NCBI GenBank assembly: GCA_903858475.1
Contig: CAIOIZ010000014.1
Coordinates: 1-34,281, forward strand
Source: an uncultured Bacteroidota bacterium
Lineage (GTDB): Bacteria > Bacteroidota > Bacteroidia > Chitinophagales > Chitinophagaceae
Length of the DNA stretch: 34,281 nucleotides
Direction: 5' to 3'
Below, piece by piece: positions 1 to 9,801 of this stretch; the first letter of the stretch is position 1; each line of letters opens with the position of its first letter. Position numbers and translations under genes: made by a program. Below the pieces are notes generated by a model. The model searched no databases and was not told the origin of the DNA. It saw only the letters and a program-made list of their open reading frames with translations.

Positions 1-1491
1 AAAGGTAATAATACCGTTAATAAGCAATAATTCAATGCCAATTTTATACTGCCCAAATAAGGCTGGTGAATACATGTTTAGTAGGTAACAAATCACTGGC
101 GACAATAAACAAATGGCAGTTACCAATAGTGAATTGGGCAGGTTTTTCTTGGTAAAAATGCCAAAGGCAAATAAGCCCAGCAATGGCCCATAGGTATACC
201 CAGCCAGGTCTAAAATTTTGTCGATGATGCTATTGTCTGCGATGCGATAAAAAATCCAGATGCAAATAAGAAAAACAAACGTAAAACTAAAGTGAACGGT
301 TAAACGTAATTTCTTTTTGGCTTTCTCATCCATGTCAGTACGCTTTTGCAAATCCAACATATCAATACAAAAAGAAGAAGTAAGCGCTGTTAATGCCCCA
401 TCTGCACTTGGAAATAATGCAGAAATCAAGGCGATAATAAACATGATGCTGATGGCAGGTGGCAACATATTCATGGCGACGGATGGAAACATTTTATCAC
501 CCAAGATATTATTGCCATTGAGTAATAATTGCTTCACCATTTTTCCATTTACCATCACTTCGGTATAAGCAGCTCCTTTGGAAGTAGTATAGATGTACAA
601 TAAACCTCCCAACACTAGAAAAAGAAACAATACACTTACTAAAACGATACTCATGGTGATGATATTCTTTTGAGAATCACCTAATTTTTTTACACTGATA
701 TTTTTCTGCATCATCTCCTGATCCAATCCAGTCATGGCAATGGTAATGAAAGCACCTCCGACAATTTGCTTCAGGAAGAATCCTTTACTATTGACATCGT
801 AATTAAAAATATTAAAATACCCTCTATTACTAATTTCAGTAATGGCTTCCCCGCCTGAAAGATTCAATTGTTTTAATATAAAGACTACGCATATAATCAA
901 TCCTGCAATCATCAAGGACGTTTGCAATGTATCGGTGTAGACAATAGTCTTTACGCCTCCTTCAAAAGTATACAACAGTATCATCAACAAAATGACTGCA
1001 GCTGTCACCAGAAAGGGAACGCCCAATTTATCTAAGATAAAAATTTGTAAAATATTTATAACCAAATACAATCTTGCAGTTGCACCTACCGTACGACTGA
1101 TGATAAAGAAAAGTGACCCCGTTTTATATGCTACTTTCCCAAAACGTTGAAAGAGATAATTGTAAATAGAAGTAAGGTTGAGTCGATAATAAAGGGGTAG
1201 TAAAATAAATGCAATCACAGCATATCCAATGAGGTATCCAAATGCCACTTGCATATATGCAAAACCTTTAAAAGAAGCACCGGAAAAATCGCCGACCCCA
1301 CCAGGAACACTTACGAATGTAACGCCGCTTAAGCTGGTACCAATCATACCAAAAGCTACCAACATCCAATTACTGTTTTTATTTCCACTAAAGAAAGTTT
1401 CATTACTGCTATTACGGCTGGTATACCAGGCAACACCCAATAGAATTACAAAATAGGCAATAACGAAGGAGAATAATAATAAGGGTGACAT
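1..1491 (-). CDS. Sodium:solute symporter (SSS family), partial
   Basis: This is the first 497 codons of a membrane transporter of the sodium:solute symporter family; the 3' end lies beyond base 1 of the window. I read it directly from the minus strand: the ATG is at 1489-1491 and the frame stays open to base 1. The protein begins MSPLLLFSFVIAYFVILLGV and is a run of hydrophobic helices. Near its N-terminus it has the typical SSS helix-1 segment (GMIGTSLSGVTFVSVPG), and around residues 365-385 the ALISALFPSADGALTALTSS segment, which resembles the sodium-site helix of the family (S/A-rich TM8). SSS members couple sodium entry to uptake of sugars, amino acids, organic acids or sialic acid; the substrate cannot be told from this sequence. 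It is transcribed away from the LOG gene. A weak promoter-like pair lies upstream (GAAATATA at 1529-1536 and CAA at 1553-1555 on the plus strand), but the spacer is only 16 bases. Confidence 0.9.
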   Translation of the reverse strand, partial: MSPLLLFSFVIAYFVILLGVAWYTSRNSSNETFFSGNKNSNWMLVAFGMIGTSLSGVTFVSVPGGVGDFSGASFKGFAYMQVAFGYLIGYAVIAFILLPLYYRLNLTSIYNYLFQRFGKVAYKTGSLFFIISRTVGATARLYLVINILQIFILDKLGVPFLVTAAVILLMILLYTFEGGVKTIVYTDTLQTSLMIAGLIICVVFILKQLNLSGGEAITEISNRGYFNIFNYDVNSKGFFLKQIVGGAFITIAMTGLDQEMMQKNISVKKLGDSQKNIITMSIVLVSVLFLFLVLGGLLYIYTTSKGAAYTEVMVNGKMVKQLLLNGNNILGDKMFPSVAMNMLPPAISIMFIIALISALFPSADGALTALTSSFCIDMLDLQKRTDMDEKAKKKLRLTVHFSFTFVFLICIWIFYRIADNSIIDKILDLAGYTYGPLLGLFAFGIFTKKNLPNSLLVTAICLLSPVICYLLNMYSPALFGQYKIGIELLLINGIITF

Positions 1492-1584
1492 AGTAATCGT
1501 TAAATTATATAATAGTTAGTTCGAAATAGAAATATAAAATATTCTTAGCTTGCAAGATAAATAGGATATCAAGATAAACAAATT

Positions 1585-2121
1585 ATGCAAATAACTGCAC
1601 TCGCTGTTTTTTGTGGCAGCAAAACTGGGCTAAACCCAAAATTCATTGAAGAGGCCGCTGCGTTGGGGCAACTATTGGCCGAAAAAAAAATAACCCTTAT
1701 TTATGGAGGCGGCAATAGAGGCATTATGGCTGCAGTAGCCAATGCAGCGCTTGAAAAAGAAGGCAAGGTAATTGGCATTATTCCAAAAGTGCTTCTAGAA
1801 TGGGAAGCACAGCATACCGGCATTAGCGAGTTGATTATAGCAGAGGACATGCACAGCCGAAAAAAAATGCTATACGAAAAGGCCGATGCGGCCATCATTC
1901 TTCCTGGTGGCTTTGGCACCCTTGATGAATTTTTTGAAATGCTCACTTGGAATCAGCTGAGTATCCACGATAAAAGAATTTTCATTCTCAATACAGATGG
2001 ATTCTATGACCATCTAATTGCACACCATGAAAAAATGTGGAAAGAAGATTTCCTTTACGATGTGCCAGCCAATCGAATTAAAGTAGTAAATAACGTTAGT
2101 GAGCTGGTACCTTTAATTTAA
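1585..2121 (+). CDS. LOG family protein (TIGR00730), putative cytokinin riboside 5'-monophosphate phosphoribohydrolase
   Basis: A 178-residue cytosolic protein of the LOG family, which hydrolyses the N-glycosidic bond of nucleoside 5'-monophosphates; plant and some bacterial members release active cytokinins, but the true bacterial substrate is often unknown. Diagnostic features are the CGSK segment at residues 10-13, the GGGNRGIM loop at 41-48 and the signature PGGFGTLDE at 107-115, with the catalytic-type Arg (SRKKM, near 92) and Glu (115). The length matches the family. The ATG at 1585 begins directly with the first beta strand (MQITALAVFCGS), as in relatives. It stands alone on the plus strand, divergent from the symporter gene, and its stop codon overlaps the stop of the convergent outer-membrane protein gene. 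Family assignment is secure; the physiological substrate is not known. Confidence 0.93.
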   Translation: MQITALAVFCGSKTGLNPKFIEEAAALGQLLAEKKITLIYGGGNRGIMAAVANAALEKEGKVIGIIPKVLLEWEAQHTGISELIIAEDMHSRKKMLYEKADAAIILPGGFGTLDEFFEMLTWNQLSIHDKRIFILNTDGFYDHLIAHHEKMWKEDFLYDVPANRIKVVNNVSELVPLI

Positions 2122-2738
2122 CGACGCCTACTACCTTTTCCTTGAAATAAAGCTATTTGATAACCTGCCCTAATCACAGGAAAGCTTCTGGCTAAACCAT
2201 CAACATAAGGGGAATTGGCTTGCTTGGCTACGTCCCACATGATGGATAAATAATAATAAGAACTGCCGACTCCCTCTCTGCCACTGGTATACCCTCCGCC
2301 TATCAGCAAGCTATTGACATCGTATTTTTGGGTAGAAGGCAGATAAGTGCCATTACTAGCCGGAATGTATTTTTCCTTAATGAAGTTGTGTTCATACTGA
2401 GCTTGTGCAAATAAAAAACGCACGGGAAATAAGCGAACAAAAGCACCCGGCCCATACACCATTTGACGAACCTTATCGCCATATTGCACATAATCTCGTT
2501 GAGAAGTATAATTCAAATTGCCAGAAACTGCAACGTCTAAGTATCGATTGATACTATATCCAAAAAAAGGACTTATCCCTAAAATGGTGGAGCCATTAAA
2601 AAAAGATGCCGTTACATTACCACCAGTAAAAATATTTTCTTTTTTAAGCCCTCCTGACTTTCCCTCCTCCCGGTCGGATTGAGCCATCAAGGAATTAAAA
2701 CTCAACACTAATAATAAGAGGGGGGAAAACCTTTTCAT
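2118..2738 (-). CDS. Small predicted outer-membrane beta-barrel protein
   Basis: A 206-residue exported protein of unknown function. Residues 1-19 (MKRFSPLLLLVLSFNSLMA) form a standard signal peptide with cleavage expected before Gln20. The mature part alternates polar and hydrophobic residues with many aromatic and glycine residues (for example GISPFFGYSINRYLDVAVSG and LLIGGGYTSG), and ends in a strand-like segment followed by a basic tail. This resembles small eight-strand outer-membrane barrels common in Bacteroidota, but no named family motif is visible. It is a single gene: the next gene on this strand upstream is none (LOG is convergent), and 151 bases separate its start from the PorP/SprF-type gene. 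I infer outer-membrane location from composition alone. Confidence 0.7.
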   Translation of the reverse strand: MKRFSPLLLLVLSFNSLMAQSDREEGKSGGLKKENIFTGGNVTASFFNGSTILGISPFFGYSINRYLDVAVSGNLNYTSQRDYVQYGDKVRQMVYGPGAFVRLFPVRFLFAQAQYEHNFIKEKYIPASNGTYLPSTQKYDVNSLLIGGGYTSGREGVGSSYYYLSIMWDVAKQANSPYVDGLARSFPVIRAGYQIALFQGKGSRRR

Positions 2739-2889
2739 GAAAATTATATTAAAATTGAAAATTAAAAGCTTTGATTAAAATAAGTTCTCTTCGTTTAATC
2801 AATTGTAAAAATCGCATAAATTATCGAAATGATAAAATGCAGACCCTGCTTTGCTTGTTAAACTTCTTTATGGATCTTTCTTAATTAAT
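2739..2889. other. Intergenic region between small OMP gene and porP/sprF-type gene
   Basis: This 151-base AT-rich gap must hold the promoter of the small outer-membrane protein gene and the end of the PorP/SprF transcript. I found only a one-mismatch TAnnTTTG candidate for the former, without a TTG at the right distance, and no stem-loop with a T-tract for the latter. Confidence 0.3.
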
Positions 2890-3912
2890 TTAGAAATGGG
2901 GACATTGCACTTCTTTCACCGAACCATTGGGGTAGAAACCTTTTTTAATCACACTGAACTCAGCTGCACCTCTGTATCCATTGAAGCTATTCAAATTGGA
3001 GAGCGTAAGATCGTAACTGAAAGTGAATTTTACATTTTTCAATTCAAAGCCTGCCATAGGAATGATAGCGTCCCCAGGCCGATAATAAATACCTGCTACC
3101 AATTGCTGTTCGCCAGCAACAGATAAATTATAATTAGCATTCATGCCTACCATTATCTCCATTGCTTTGGCCTGGGTGGTAAAATACACATTGGGATTAA
3201 TGATAACACGGTCATTGACTTTCAATAAAGAATTAATGAACCCAATATGCCGCATAGGAATTCTGCCATTATTGGTGCTGTCGTTAAAAAATGTTTCCCG
3301 CGGGCGATTCACATGCTGAATAGAATATCCAGCATTAAGATAAATGTTCTCCTGAGGAAAATAAGCATAATTCAACCCAGCTTGTACATCTAAGTAATTT
3401 ACATTATTGGTACTCAGTACCACAGCTGTAGGCAATGTATTATCAAAAAATTTACCATCAAACTGATCAGGGAATTTTAATTTGCTACCATCAATTCTTT
3501 TATTGGCCCATCCTAAATTAAATCCAGCGCTTAGTAAACTACTATTACCCAACATCTGATGATAGGCAACAGAACCATAAATTTTAGTACTACGCAAACT
3601 ACCACTACCCGCTTCATCACTTACAATCACCGCACCAATCCCCAACCATCCATTTTCTAATTTATCACGCAGTACTTGTGCATCACCAAAAGCACTAACG
3701 GTTTTATATGGCACACTCATCACAGAACTCCACTGATTACGATAATTAGCCCCCAATCGATAATCCGCATCAGGTAAAAATCCCGTATTGGCAGGGTTGG
3801 TTGTAAGCGGACTATTGAAGAACTGTGAAAAATGCAAATCCTGTGCTTTCACAGCAGTCCCCCATAGCAGCATATACAGCATCCCCCCTCCTATGTAGAT
3901 TTTTCTTGTCAT
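2890..3912 (-). CDS. PorP/SprF family type IX secretion outer-membrane protein
   Basis: A 340-residue outer-membrane protein of the PorP/SprF family. Members work with the type IX secretion system, and SprF-like members are needed to export or anchor one specific cargo that carries a type B sorting domain. The signal peptide spans about residues 1-23 (cleavage near VKA-Q), and the mature N-terminus has the family hallmark DLHFSQFFNSPLTTNPANTG. The rest is a series of amphipathic strands with repeated YR/YS and NYRNQW-type segments typical of the barrel. The ATG at 3912 lies 20 bases after the stop of the giant PKD protein, so both are almost certainly cotranscribed. That arrangement, cargo then PorP/SprF, is the known pattern for cargo-specific partners. 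Family is secure; cargo pairing is inferred from position. Confidence 0.93.
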   Translation of the reverse strand: MTRKIYIGGGMLYMLLWGTAVKAQDLHFSQFFNSPLTTNPANTGFLPDADYRLGANYRNQWSSVMSVPYKTVSAFGDAQVLRDKLENGWLGIGAVIVSDEAGSGSLRSTKIYGSVAYHQMLGNSSLLSAGFNLGWANKRIDGSKLKFPDQFDGKFFDNTLPTAVVLSTNNVNYLDVQAGLNYAYFPQENIYLNAGYSIQHVNRPRETFFNDSTNNGRIPMRHIGFINSLLKVNDRVIINPNVYFTTQAKAMEIMVGMNANYNLSVAGEQQLVAGIYYRPGDAIIPMAGFELKNVKFTFSYDLTLSNLNSFNGYRGAAEFSVIKKGFYPNGSVKEVQCPHF

Positions 3913-3932
3913 TATTCAGTCATCCTTTATTT

Positions 3933-6900
3933 TTATCTCAACAAACTAATGTCTCCTGTTTTTCGCTCAGTTTTACCATCCGTAAAAGTCACATCTAACG
4001 TATATGCATATACGTCCATTGGTTGTAACACCCCTTTATAGGTGCCGTCCCAACCTGATTTTCTATCCGTAGTTTGAAATACCAATTGGCCCCATCGATT
4101 GTAAATTTTCCAGTCCATTTTACCAATACCAAATCCTGCTATTTTAATAACAGCATTTTCACCAAAGCGGCCGGGAGTAAAGGCATTGGGCACATCCAAC
4201 AAAGCATTTACACGGGCTGGTATGTTCAAGCAAAATGTATCAATACAACCCGACGTACTATTAATAGCAGCCAAACAGGTATTAAACAATTGGGTGGCAT
4301 TGTACAGATGCCGGGGATTTACATCGGTAGAGGTTTCGCCATCACCGAAATCCCATACATATTTGTTCGCCCCCGTGGAGCCATTACTGAAATTCACAAA
4401 TCGATTGGCATCTGGCGGATTGGGTAAATAGGTATAAAATGCTACCGGTATTGGATACACGGTAATAGTAAATGTGGTAGAATCTATCTTATTACAAGTA
4501 GAGGTATCGATGGCAATCAATTTGACAGTATAGGTTCCAACATTGGCATACAAGTGCGTTGGATCTGGTAAAAAAGACAAAGGACTACCATCGCCAAAGT
4601 CCCAGATAAAATCTGTTCCAGCCAGCGAGGTATTGGCAAATGCAGCCTGATAAGGCACGCATCCCTTGGCAGGAGTGGTAAACTGCGCCCGCACAGTAGG
4701 ATTGATTCGAATGGTTTTTTCCAAAGAATCGGGGGAATTACAAAAAGTAGTATCGTCAACGATTAAACGCACTTTATATGTTCCAGGAGAAAGATACGTA
4801 TGTTGTACTGGTGCTAATCCCGCCCTTACCCTTGCTGAACCATCCCCGAAATCCCAAACAAAACTAGTAGCATTAAACAAGGGTACAACAGCCGTAGAAC
4901 TATTGGCAAAGGAATAAGTAAGATTGGTACAAGGAGGTAATTTGGTACTCGTGAAGTTTAATGTAGCGGCATTGTCTCCAACCTTAATGAAGGTATATGC
5001 AGTATCTGCAATATTGCAAGTAAGAGAATCGATAGATATGACGCGTACCCTATAACGACCAACCCCAGTAAATAAATGACTGACACTATTATTAGGAGCA
5101 ATCGTGGTTACAGCAGGAGAGCCATCGCCAAAATCCCATATATACCTTTTGCCCTTTTGTAAGGTATCCGAAAAAACTACTGTTAAAGGCTTACAACCTG
5201 AAGTATCATAATTGACATTATTAATGGTACTGCGAATACTTGCGCCTACACCAGTAAAATTCATTTCAATTTTCACCGCCGCCTCATTGCAATTATTCGA
5301 TGGATTATTCACCGCCCAAACACCAGGTGTTGTAGGAAATTTACTGCCTCCACTACAATTGGCACACATGGCTTGATAAATTACCCCATTGGCATCAAAG
5401 CGACTGGTGCCACCATCCACATGATCGCCTGTACCCCCATTTTGTCCAAAATGACTTCCGAAATATTGACTCTGTGCATTTTTCTCCATTACGAAAAAAT
5501 AAAAATCCTTGCCATCTGCTGCAGGAATATTCGACAATGGACTTACTTCGGGCATATTAAATGTGCCTGCACTTGGATAACCTTGTTCTGAATTGATACC
5601 ACCTCCCCAACCGGAAACATATACATTTTCGCAGCGGTCAACCAAAAAAGCAATCGGCGATAAATTTGGCAAGGAAGCATTGGTGCCAAAAACGGTGGAA
5701 TAAACATAGCCCGATAAATCTGGCTGTAATTTGCAGATGAATTGCTTGCCGCCTCCATTACTGAAAGGCGCATTAAAAACTGTCCAATTACCAGTGGTTG
5801 TACCCATGATATAAGGAAAGCCAAATTTATCAAATTGAATTCCATATATCTGATCATCACCAATAGTACCTTGATAAGTAGTGCGAATAATAGCAGAACC
5901 ATCCGATTGCAGCTGCGTTATAAATCCATCAGTTATGCCCCCTTGAAAACCAGGGGTAATTACACCAGTCTTATCTCCCAATAAATTATTGCTAGTGGTA
6001 GCGCCTGCTACATAAATATTGCCATTGGATGGACTAACAGACAAAACAAAACAAGCGTCATCGCCACTGCCACCAAAATAAGTGGAGAATAATCTAGTAC
6101 TGAGATTAGCATTAAATTTCATAATCACCCCATCCTGTCTACCGCCACCAAATGCATTTTGAATAGCCCCAGTTGAAACAGGAAAATTATTTGACTTCGA
6201 ACAAGAAGCTACTAATATATTCCCTGCTTGATCTAATATCACTTCGCTGCGGGCATCATCTCCATAATTCCTGCGGGTGGCATCTGCACCAGTGGGGGCC
6301 ACATATTTACTTCTAATATTTACGCCATCATCGCCGGTTCCGCCAATTTTTACAGAACCAACTAAAGCAGTACCGGTAGAATTTAATTTAGTAATAACAA
6401 TATCATATCCTCCCCCTGGCCCAATCAAGGGACTTGTTACTGGATAATTAGCAGAAGAACTTCTTCCTGCAATGATTAAATTACCCTGTGCATCACACCA
6501 CATACTATGCGGTTGTTCGTTGGCGTTACCTCCAAGATAGGTGGCATAAACGCGATTAGCCCCATTAGGGGAAAATTTAAAAATAGCCATGTCATAAGGA
6601 CCCGTTACATCTTCATTACTTCCTCCTCCAAATCCACCTTGAAAAGCACCAGGAGATACTGGGTAACCAGCACCAAAGCAAATACCTCCTGCAAAAAAAC
6701 TTCCATCAGGCCCCGGCGTTGCAGTATACCCCCAGTTATCCTGTACACTACCCGTGAAAGAGGAAAAAATAAGGGTGGGATCAATCACGAGTGTGGCCTG
6801 AGGATCGAAGGAGGCGGTACTAAATCGAACTACCTTATCTCTTACTACATATTTACAATCAATGGTAGTACGCCCATTGGTGCCTGTTTGATAAGAATAA

Positions 6901-7544
6901 GGATACAACTCTTTCACTTCCCCCACCGAAGTGCCAATCAATAACTCTTTGTTTTTTACTTGTAAGCGATCAGCTCCATCATAACGCATAGCAATATCCG
7001 AAACCTTGCCGCCAGGATGCACGATGATATCGTATTTTAATCTACCTGAATTGCTATAATAACGAACATCTATACCTGGATAAATATTCTTATAGGTGAG
7101 CCCTTGATAAATACCACAATTACTAGCCCATTTTTTTGAGTCATTCCCAATAAAATAATTATTGTAGCCTGGCAGTTTTTTATCTGGCACTACCTGCACC
7201 TGCTCATTGGCTCCAACAAAACTAACCTTATATGCATGTGAGCGAACAATGATGGGTTGTTGTAAAAAAACAGGTTGTTCATTTTCAGCCTTGTCATTTT
7301 TTTTGCCATGCCCATGTAGCTTTTCTGCCAACAATGCTAAGTCATCTGTATTGTGCATTAAAACGGTAAACCCTTTTTGTTCAACAAAAAAAGCACCACT
7401 ACTAAAATCGCCACGAAAATCAACATGACCATCCCATTGCCCCTTATTTTCCACAAACTCCATCTGAGCATTTGAATAAATTGGAGATAAAAATGCAATC
7501 ACTAAAGCAATAGGAAAGAGTCTTATTTTATTAAAGTAGTTCAA
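3933..7544 (-). CDS. T9SS type B cargo: SBBP/PKD-repeat surface protein with gliding-motility C-terminal domain
   Basis: A 1203-residue secreted surface protein. Residues 1-26 form a signal peptide (ending SNA-Q). A conserved N-terminal domain with FVENKGQWD follows (about 30-38; DUF7948-like), then an SBBP/beta-propeller-like region of repeated TYLGG/YFGGSGDD motifs (roughly 255-650). Four PKD domains follow, each marked by WDFGDG, at about residues 801, 893, 977 and 1060. The last ~90 residues (from VPNAFTPGRFGENAV, about 1115) are the type B sorting domain with IYNRWGQLVF and GWDGTYKG motifs, which directs export by the type IX system. Such proteins are adhesins or matrix components; the ligand is unknown. 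The start is TTG (7542-7544): no ATG occurs between the upstream stop (7563-7565) and the signal peptide. The next gene is its likely PorP/SprF partner. Confidence 0.92.
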   Translation of the reverse strand: MNYFNKIRLFPIALVIAFLSPIYSNAQMEFVENKGQWDGHVDFRGDFSSGAFFVEQKGFTVLMHNTDDLALLAEKLHGHGKKNDKAENEQPVFLQQPIIVRSHAYKVSFVGANEQVQVVPDKKLPGYNNYFIGNDSKKWASNCGIYQGLTYKNIYPGIDVRYYSNSGRLKYDIIVHPGGKVSDIAMRYDGADRLQVKNKELLIGTSVGEVKELYPYSYQTGTNGRTTIDCKYVVRDKVVRFSTASFDPQATLVIDPTLIFSSFTGSVQDNWGYTATPGPDGSFFAGGICFGAGYPVSPGAFQGGFGGGSNEDVTGPYDMAIFKFSPNGANRVYATYLGGNANEQPHSMWCDAQGNLIIAGRSSSANYPVTSPLIGPGGGYDIVITKLNSTGTALVGSVKIGGTGDDGVNIRSKYVAPTGADATRRNYGDDARSEVILDQAGNILVASCSKSNNFPVSTGAIQNAFGGGRQDGVIMKFNANLSTRLFSTYFGGSGDDACFVLSVSPSNGNIYVAGATTSNNLLGDKTGVITPGFQGGITDGFITQLQSDGSAIIRTTYQGTIGDDQIYGIQFDKFGFPYIMGTTTGNWTVFNAPFSNGGGKQFICKLQPDLSGYVYSTVFGTNASLPNLSPIAFLVDRCENVYVSGWGGGINSEQGYPSAGTFNMPEVSPLSNIPAADGKDFYFFVMEKNAQSQYFGSHFGQNGGTGDHVDGGTSRFDANGVIYQAMCANCSGGSKFPTTPGVWAVNNPSNNCNEAAVKIEMNFTGVGASIRSTINNVNYDTSGCKPLTVVFSDTLQKGKRYIWDFGDGSPAVTTIAPNNSVSHLFTGVGRYRVRVISIDSLTCNIADTAYTFIKVGDNAATLNFTSTKLPPCTNLTYSFANSSTAVVPLFNATSFVWDFGDGSARVRAGLAPVQHTYLSPGTYKVRLIVDDTTFCNSPDSLEKTIRINPTVRAQFTTPAKGCVPYQAAFANTSLAGTDFIWDFGDGSPLSFLPDPTHLYANVGTYTVKLIAIDTSTCNKIDSTTFTITVYPIPVAFYTYLPNPPDANRFVNFSNGSTGANKYVWDFGDGETSTDVNPRHLYNATQLFNTCLAAINSTSGCIDTFCLNIPARVNALLDVPNAFTPGRFGENAVIKIAGFGIGKMDWKIYNRWGQLVFQTTDRKSGWDGTYKGVLQPMDVYAYTLDVTFTDGKTERKTGDISLLR

Positions 7545-7633
7545 ATATGTCTTTTTTACAATTTACTAAAATTCTACCATTCTATTTTAACCAATATGCA
7601 GCCAAAAGGTTTGCCACTATTTTGTCATAATTA

Positions 7634-9763
7634 TTAGGAGATCTTACTCCAGGCCGTTTTTCCTTTTTGTTGGTTAAGGTAGTTCTTTAACAGCAAATTT
7701 TCGGCCATATTCATCTCAGGATCGGTTTCAATAATTAATTCAGCGGCTTCCCTTGCTGCTTCCAGCATCAGTCGGTCTTGGACTATACTTGCCAGCTTAA
7801 AGTTTAAAAGGCCACTTTGTCTGGTACCCTCAATATCACCTGGGCCACGTATTTCAAGATCTTTCTCTGATATCTTAAATCCATCATTGGTAGCCACCAT
7901 TATCTTTAATCTTTCGCGGGCATCCATTGATATTTTATTACCTGTTAATAAAATGCAAAAACTTTTTTCCGAGCCCCTTCCTACTCTTCCTCGCAGCTGA
8001 TGCAATTGCGATAATCCAAATTTCTCAGCACTTTCAATCACCATTACAGATGCATTAGGCACATTCACTCCTACTTCAATAACGGTAGTGCCCACCATGA
8101 TTTGCGTATCGCCCTTCACAAATCTTTGCATATTGGTTTCCTTCTGAGCACCATCCATTTTTCCGTGTACCATGCTAATCCAATATTTGGGTTCTGGAAA
8201 AAATGATTTTACTTCCTCATACCCTTTCATCAAATTCTCGTAATCCAATTTACTACTCTCCTCAATTAAAGGATAAATAACATAGGCTTGTCTACCCAAT
8301 GCAACCTGTTCCTTGATAAAATCCATTACAGCGGAACGCTTGTTTTCAAAACGATGAACGGTATGAATCGGTTGCCTTCCCGGAGGTAATTCATCCATCA
8401 CACTATAATCCAAATCGCCATATGCTGTTAATGCCAGTGTACGTGGAATAGGCGTAGCAGTCATTACCAATACATGTGGTGGTACTTTATTCTTTTTCCA
8501 CAATGCTGCACGTTGTGCCACACCAAACTTATGTTGTTCATCCACCACTGCAAATCCAAGATTTTTAAAAATTACTTTATCCTCAATCACTGCATGGGTG
8601 CCAATCAAAATTTGCACTGTTCCTTCCTCCGCTGCCTTTAGTATTTCTCTGCGTTCCTTCGTCTTAGATGAACCAGTAAGCAATTTTACACAAATAGGTA
8701 GCGACTTTATCGACTCGAGGATATTGTTATAATGTTGTTGTGCTAAAATTTCTGTTGGAGCCATCAATACCGATTGGTATCCATTATCAGCTGCAATAAG
8801 CATACTCAACAATGCTACCATGGTTTTACCACTCCCTACATCCCCTTGTAAGAGCCGGTTCATTTGTTTGCCGCTGCCTGTATCTTTTCTGATCTCCTTC
8901 AATACCCGCTTCTGTGCCCCAGTAAGCGTAAATGGCAGGTGATGAGAATAATAATCATTGAATAATGCCCCCACCTGATCAAATACCAAACCCTTGCTAT
9001 ATCGATGTCGAGCACTGCGAATTAATCCAAGTCTTAATTGAGAAAAAAACAATTCTTCAAATTTCAGCCTACGCAATGCATGTTGATAATGTTTTTCAGA
9101 AGCTGGAAAATGAATCTGCCGAATAGCATCAAAATGAGATAGAAACTTATATTTTTTTATCAAGGATTCAGGAAGATTTTCGGGAAGTTCCTGTGGTCCA
9201 ACTCTTTGCAATAAATCATAAGTTATTTTGCCGATGGCTCTGCCATTCAATCCTTTGGCCTTGAGCATTTCTGTACTGGGATAAATAGGCTCCAGAAAGG
9301 CCTTGCCTCCTGCTTTATGTGCTGCATAGGCTTCCAATTCTGGATGCGCCATTTGCACTTTCCCCATAAAAAAGCTGAGTCTTCCAAATACTAGGTAAGC
9401 ATGGCCTTCCACCAATGATTTATTTACCCAATTGATTCCCTGAAACCAAACCAATTCTATTTCACCGGTTTCATCTTTTAAATAAGCCACCAAACGCTTA
9501 CCCCTTTTTTCTCCAATAATTTCTTTATGAATTAATGTTCCTGCTATTTGTGCATATTCCGTTTGAGGATGCAATGAAGCAATGGTATCCACCTTGGTTT
9601 TATCCACATGGCGAAACGGATAATAATGCAATAAATCTCTGCAATTAAATATCGATAATTCCTTACGAAGCATATCGCCGCGAATGGTGCTAACGCCTTG
9701 TAAGTATTCAATGGGACTGCTTAATATGGAAGCCGTTGCTGAGATAATAAAAGATTTGTACAA
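7634..9763 (-). CDS. recG: ATP-dependent DNA helicase RecG
   Basis: A 709-residue superfamily 2 DNA helicase that reverses stalled replication forks and migrates Holliday junctions. Visible motifs are the N-terminal family start SPIEYLQGVS (residues 16-25), an OB-fold wedge domain (about 65-160), Walker A GDVGSGKT (307-314), the DEQH box (408-411), TATPIPRT motif III (435-442), and the helicase C motifs including TTVIEVGVNVPNAS and the QLHQLRGRVGRG arginine finger. The length matches RecG. The start is TTG at 9761-9763: the frame opens only two codons upstream after a TAA, and there is no ATG before the conserved PIEYL segment. The DEAD-box helicase gene ends 38 bases upstream on the same strand, so the two are probably cotranscribed. 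Assignment is firm. Confidence 0.96.
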   Translation of the reverse strand: MYKSFIISATASILSSPIEYLQGVSTIRGDMLRKELSIFNCRDLLHYYPFRHVDKTKVDTIASLHPQTEYAQIAGTLIHKEIIGEKRGKRLVAYLKDETGEIELVWFQGINWVNKSLVEGHAYLVFGRLSFFMGKVQMAHPELEAYAAHKAGGKAFLEPIYPSTEMLKAKGLNGRAIGKITYDLLQRVGPQELPENLPESLIKKYKFLSHFDAIRQIHFPASEKHYQHALRRLKFEELFFSQLRLGLIRSARHRYSKGLVFDQVGALFNDYYSHHLPFTLTGAQKRVLKEIRKDTGSGKQMNRLLQGDVGSGKTMVALLSMLIAADNGYQSVLMAPTEILAQQHYNNILESIKSLPICVKLLTGSSKTKERREILKAAEEGTVQILIGTHAVIEDKVIFKNLGFAVVDEQHKFGVAQRAALWKKNKVPPHVLVMTATPIPRTLALTAYGDLDYSVMDELPPGRQPIHTVHRFENKRSAVMDFIKEQVALGRQAYVIYPLIEESSKLDYENLMKGYEEVKSFFPEPKYWISMVHGKMDGAQKETNMQRFVKGDTQIMVGTTVIEVGVNVPNASVMVIESAEKFGLSQLHQLRGRVGRGSEKSFCILLTGNKISMDARERLKIMVATNDGFKISEKDLEIRGPGDIEGTRQSGLLNFKLASIVQDRLMLEAAREAAELIIETDPEMNMAENLLLKNYLNQQKGKTAWSKIS

Positions 9764-9801
9764 ATATATTTAAGGCGGGGCAGATTAAGCAGGAAAGGTC
9801 C

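Noticed and set aside
4074..6944. Plus-strand open frames of up to 145 residues opposite the PKD protein gene
   Set aside because: They are shadows of a long, repeat-rich coding region; they lack starts with any context, family motifs or sensible composition.
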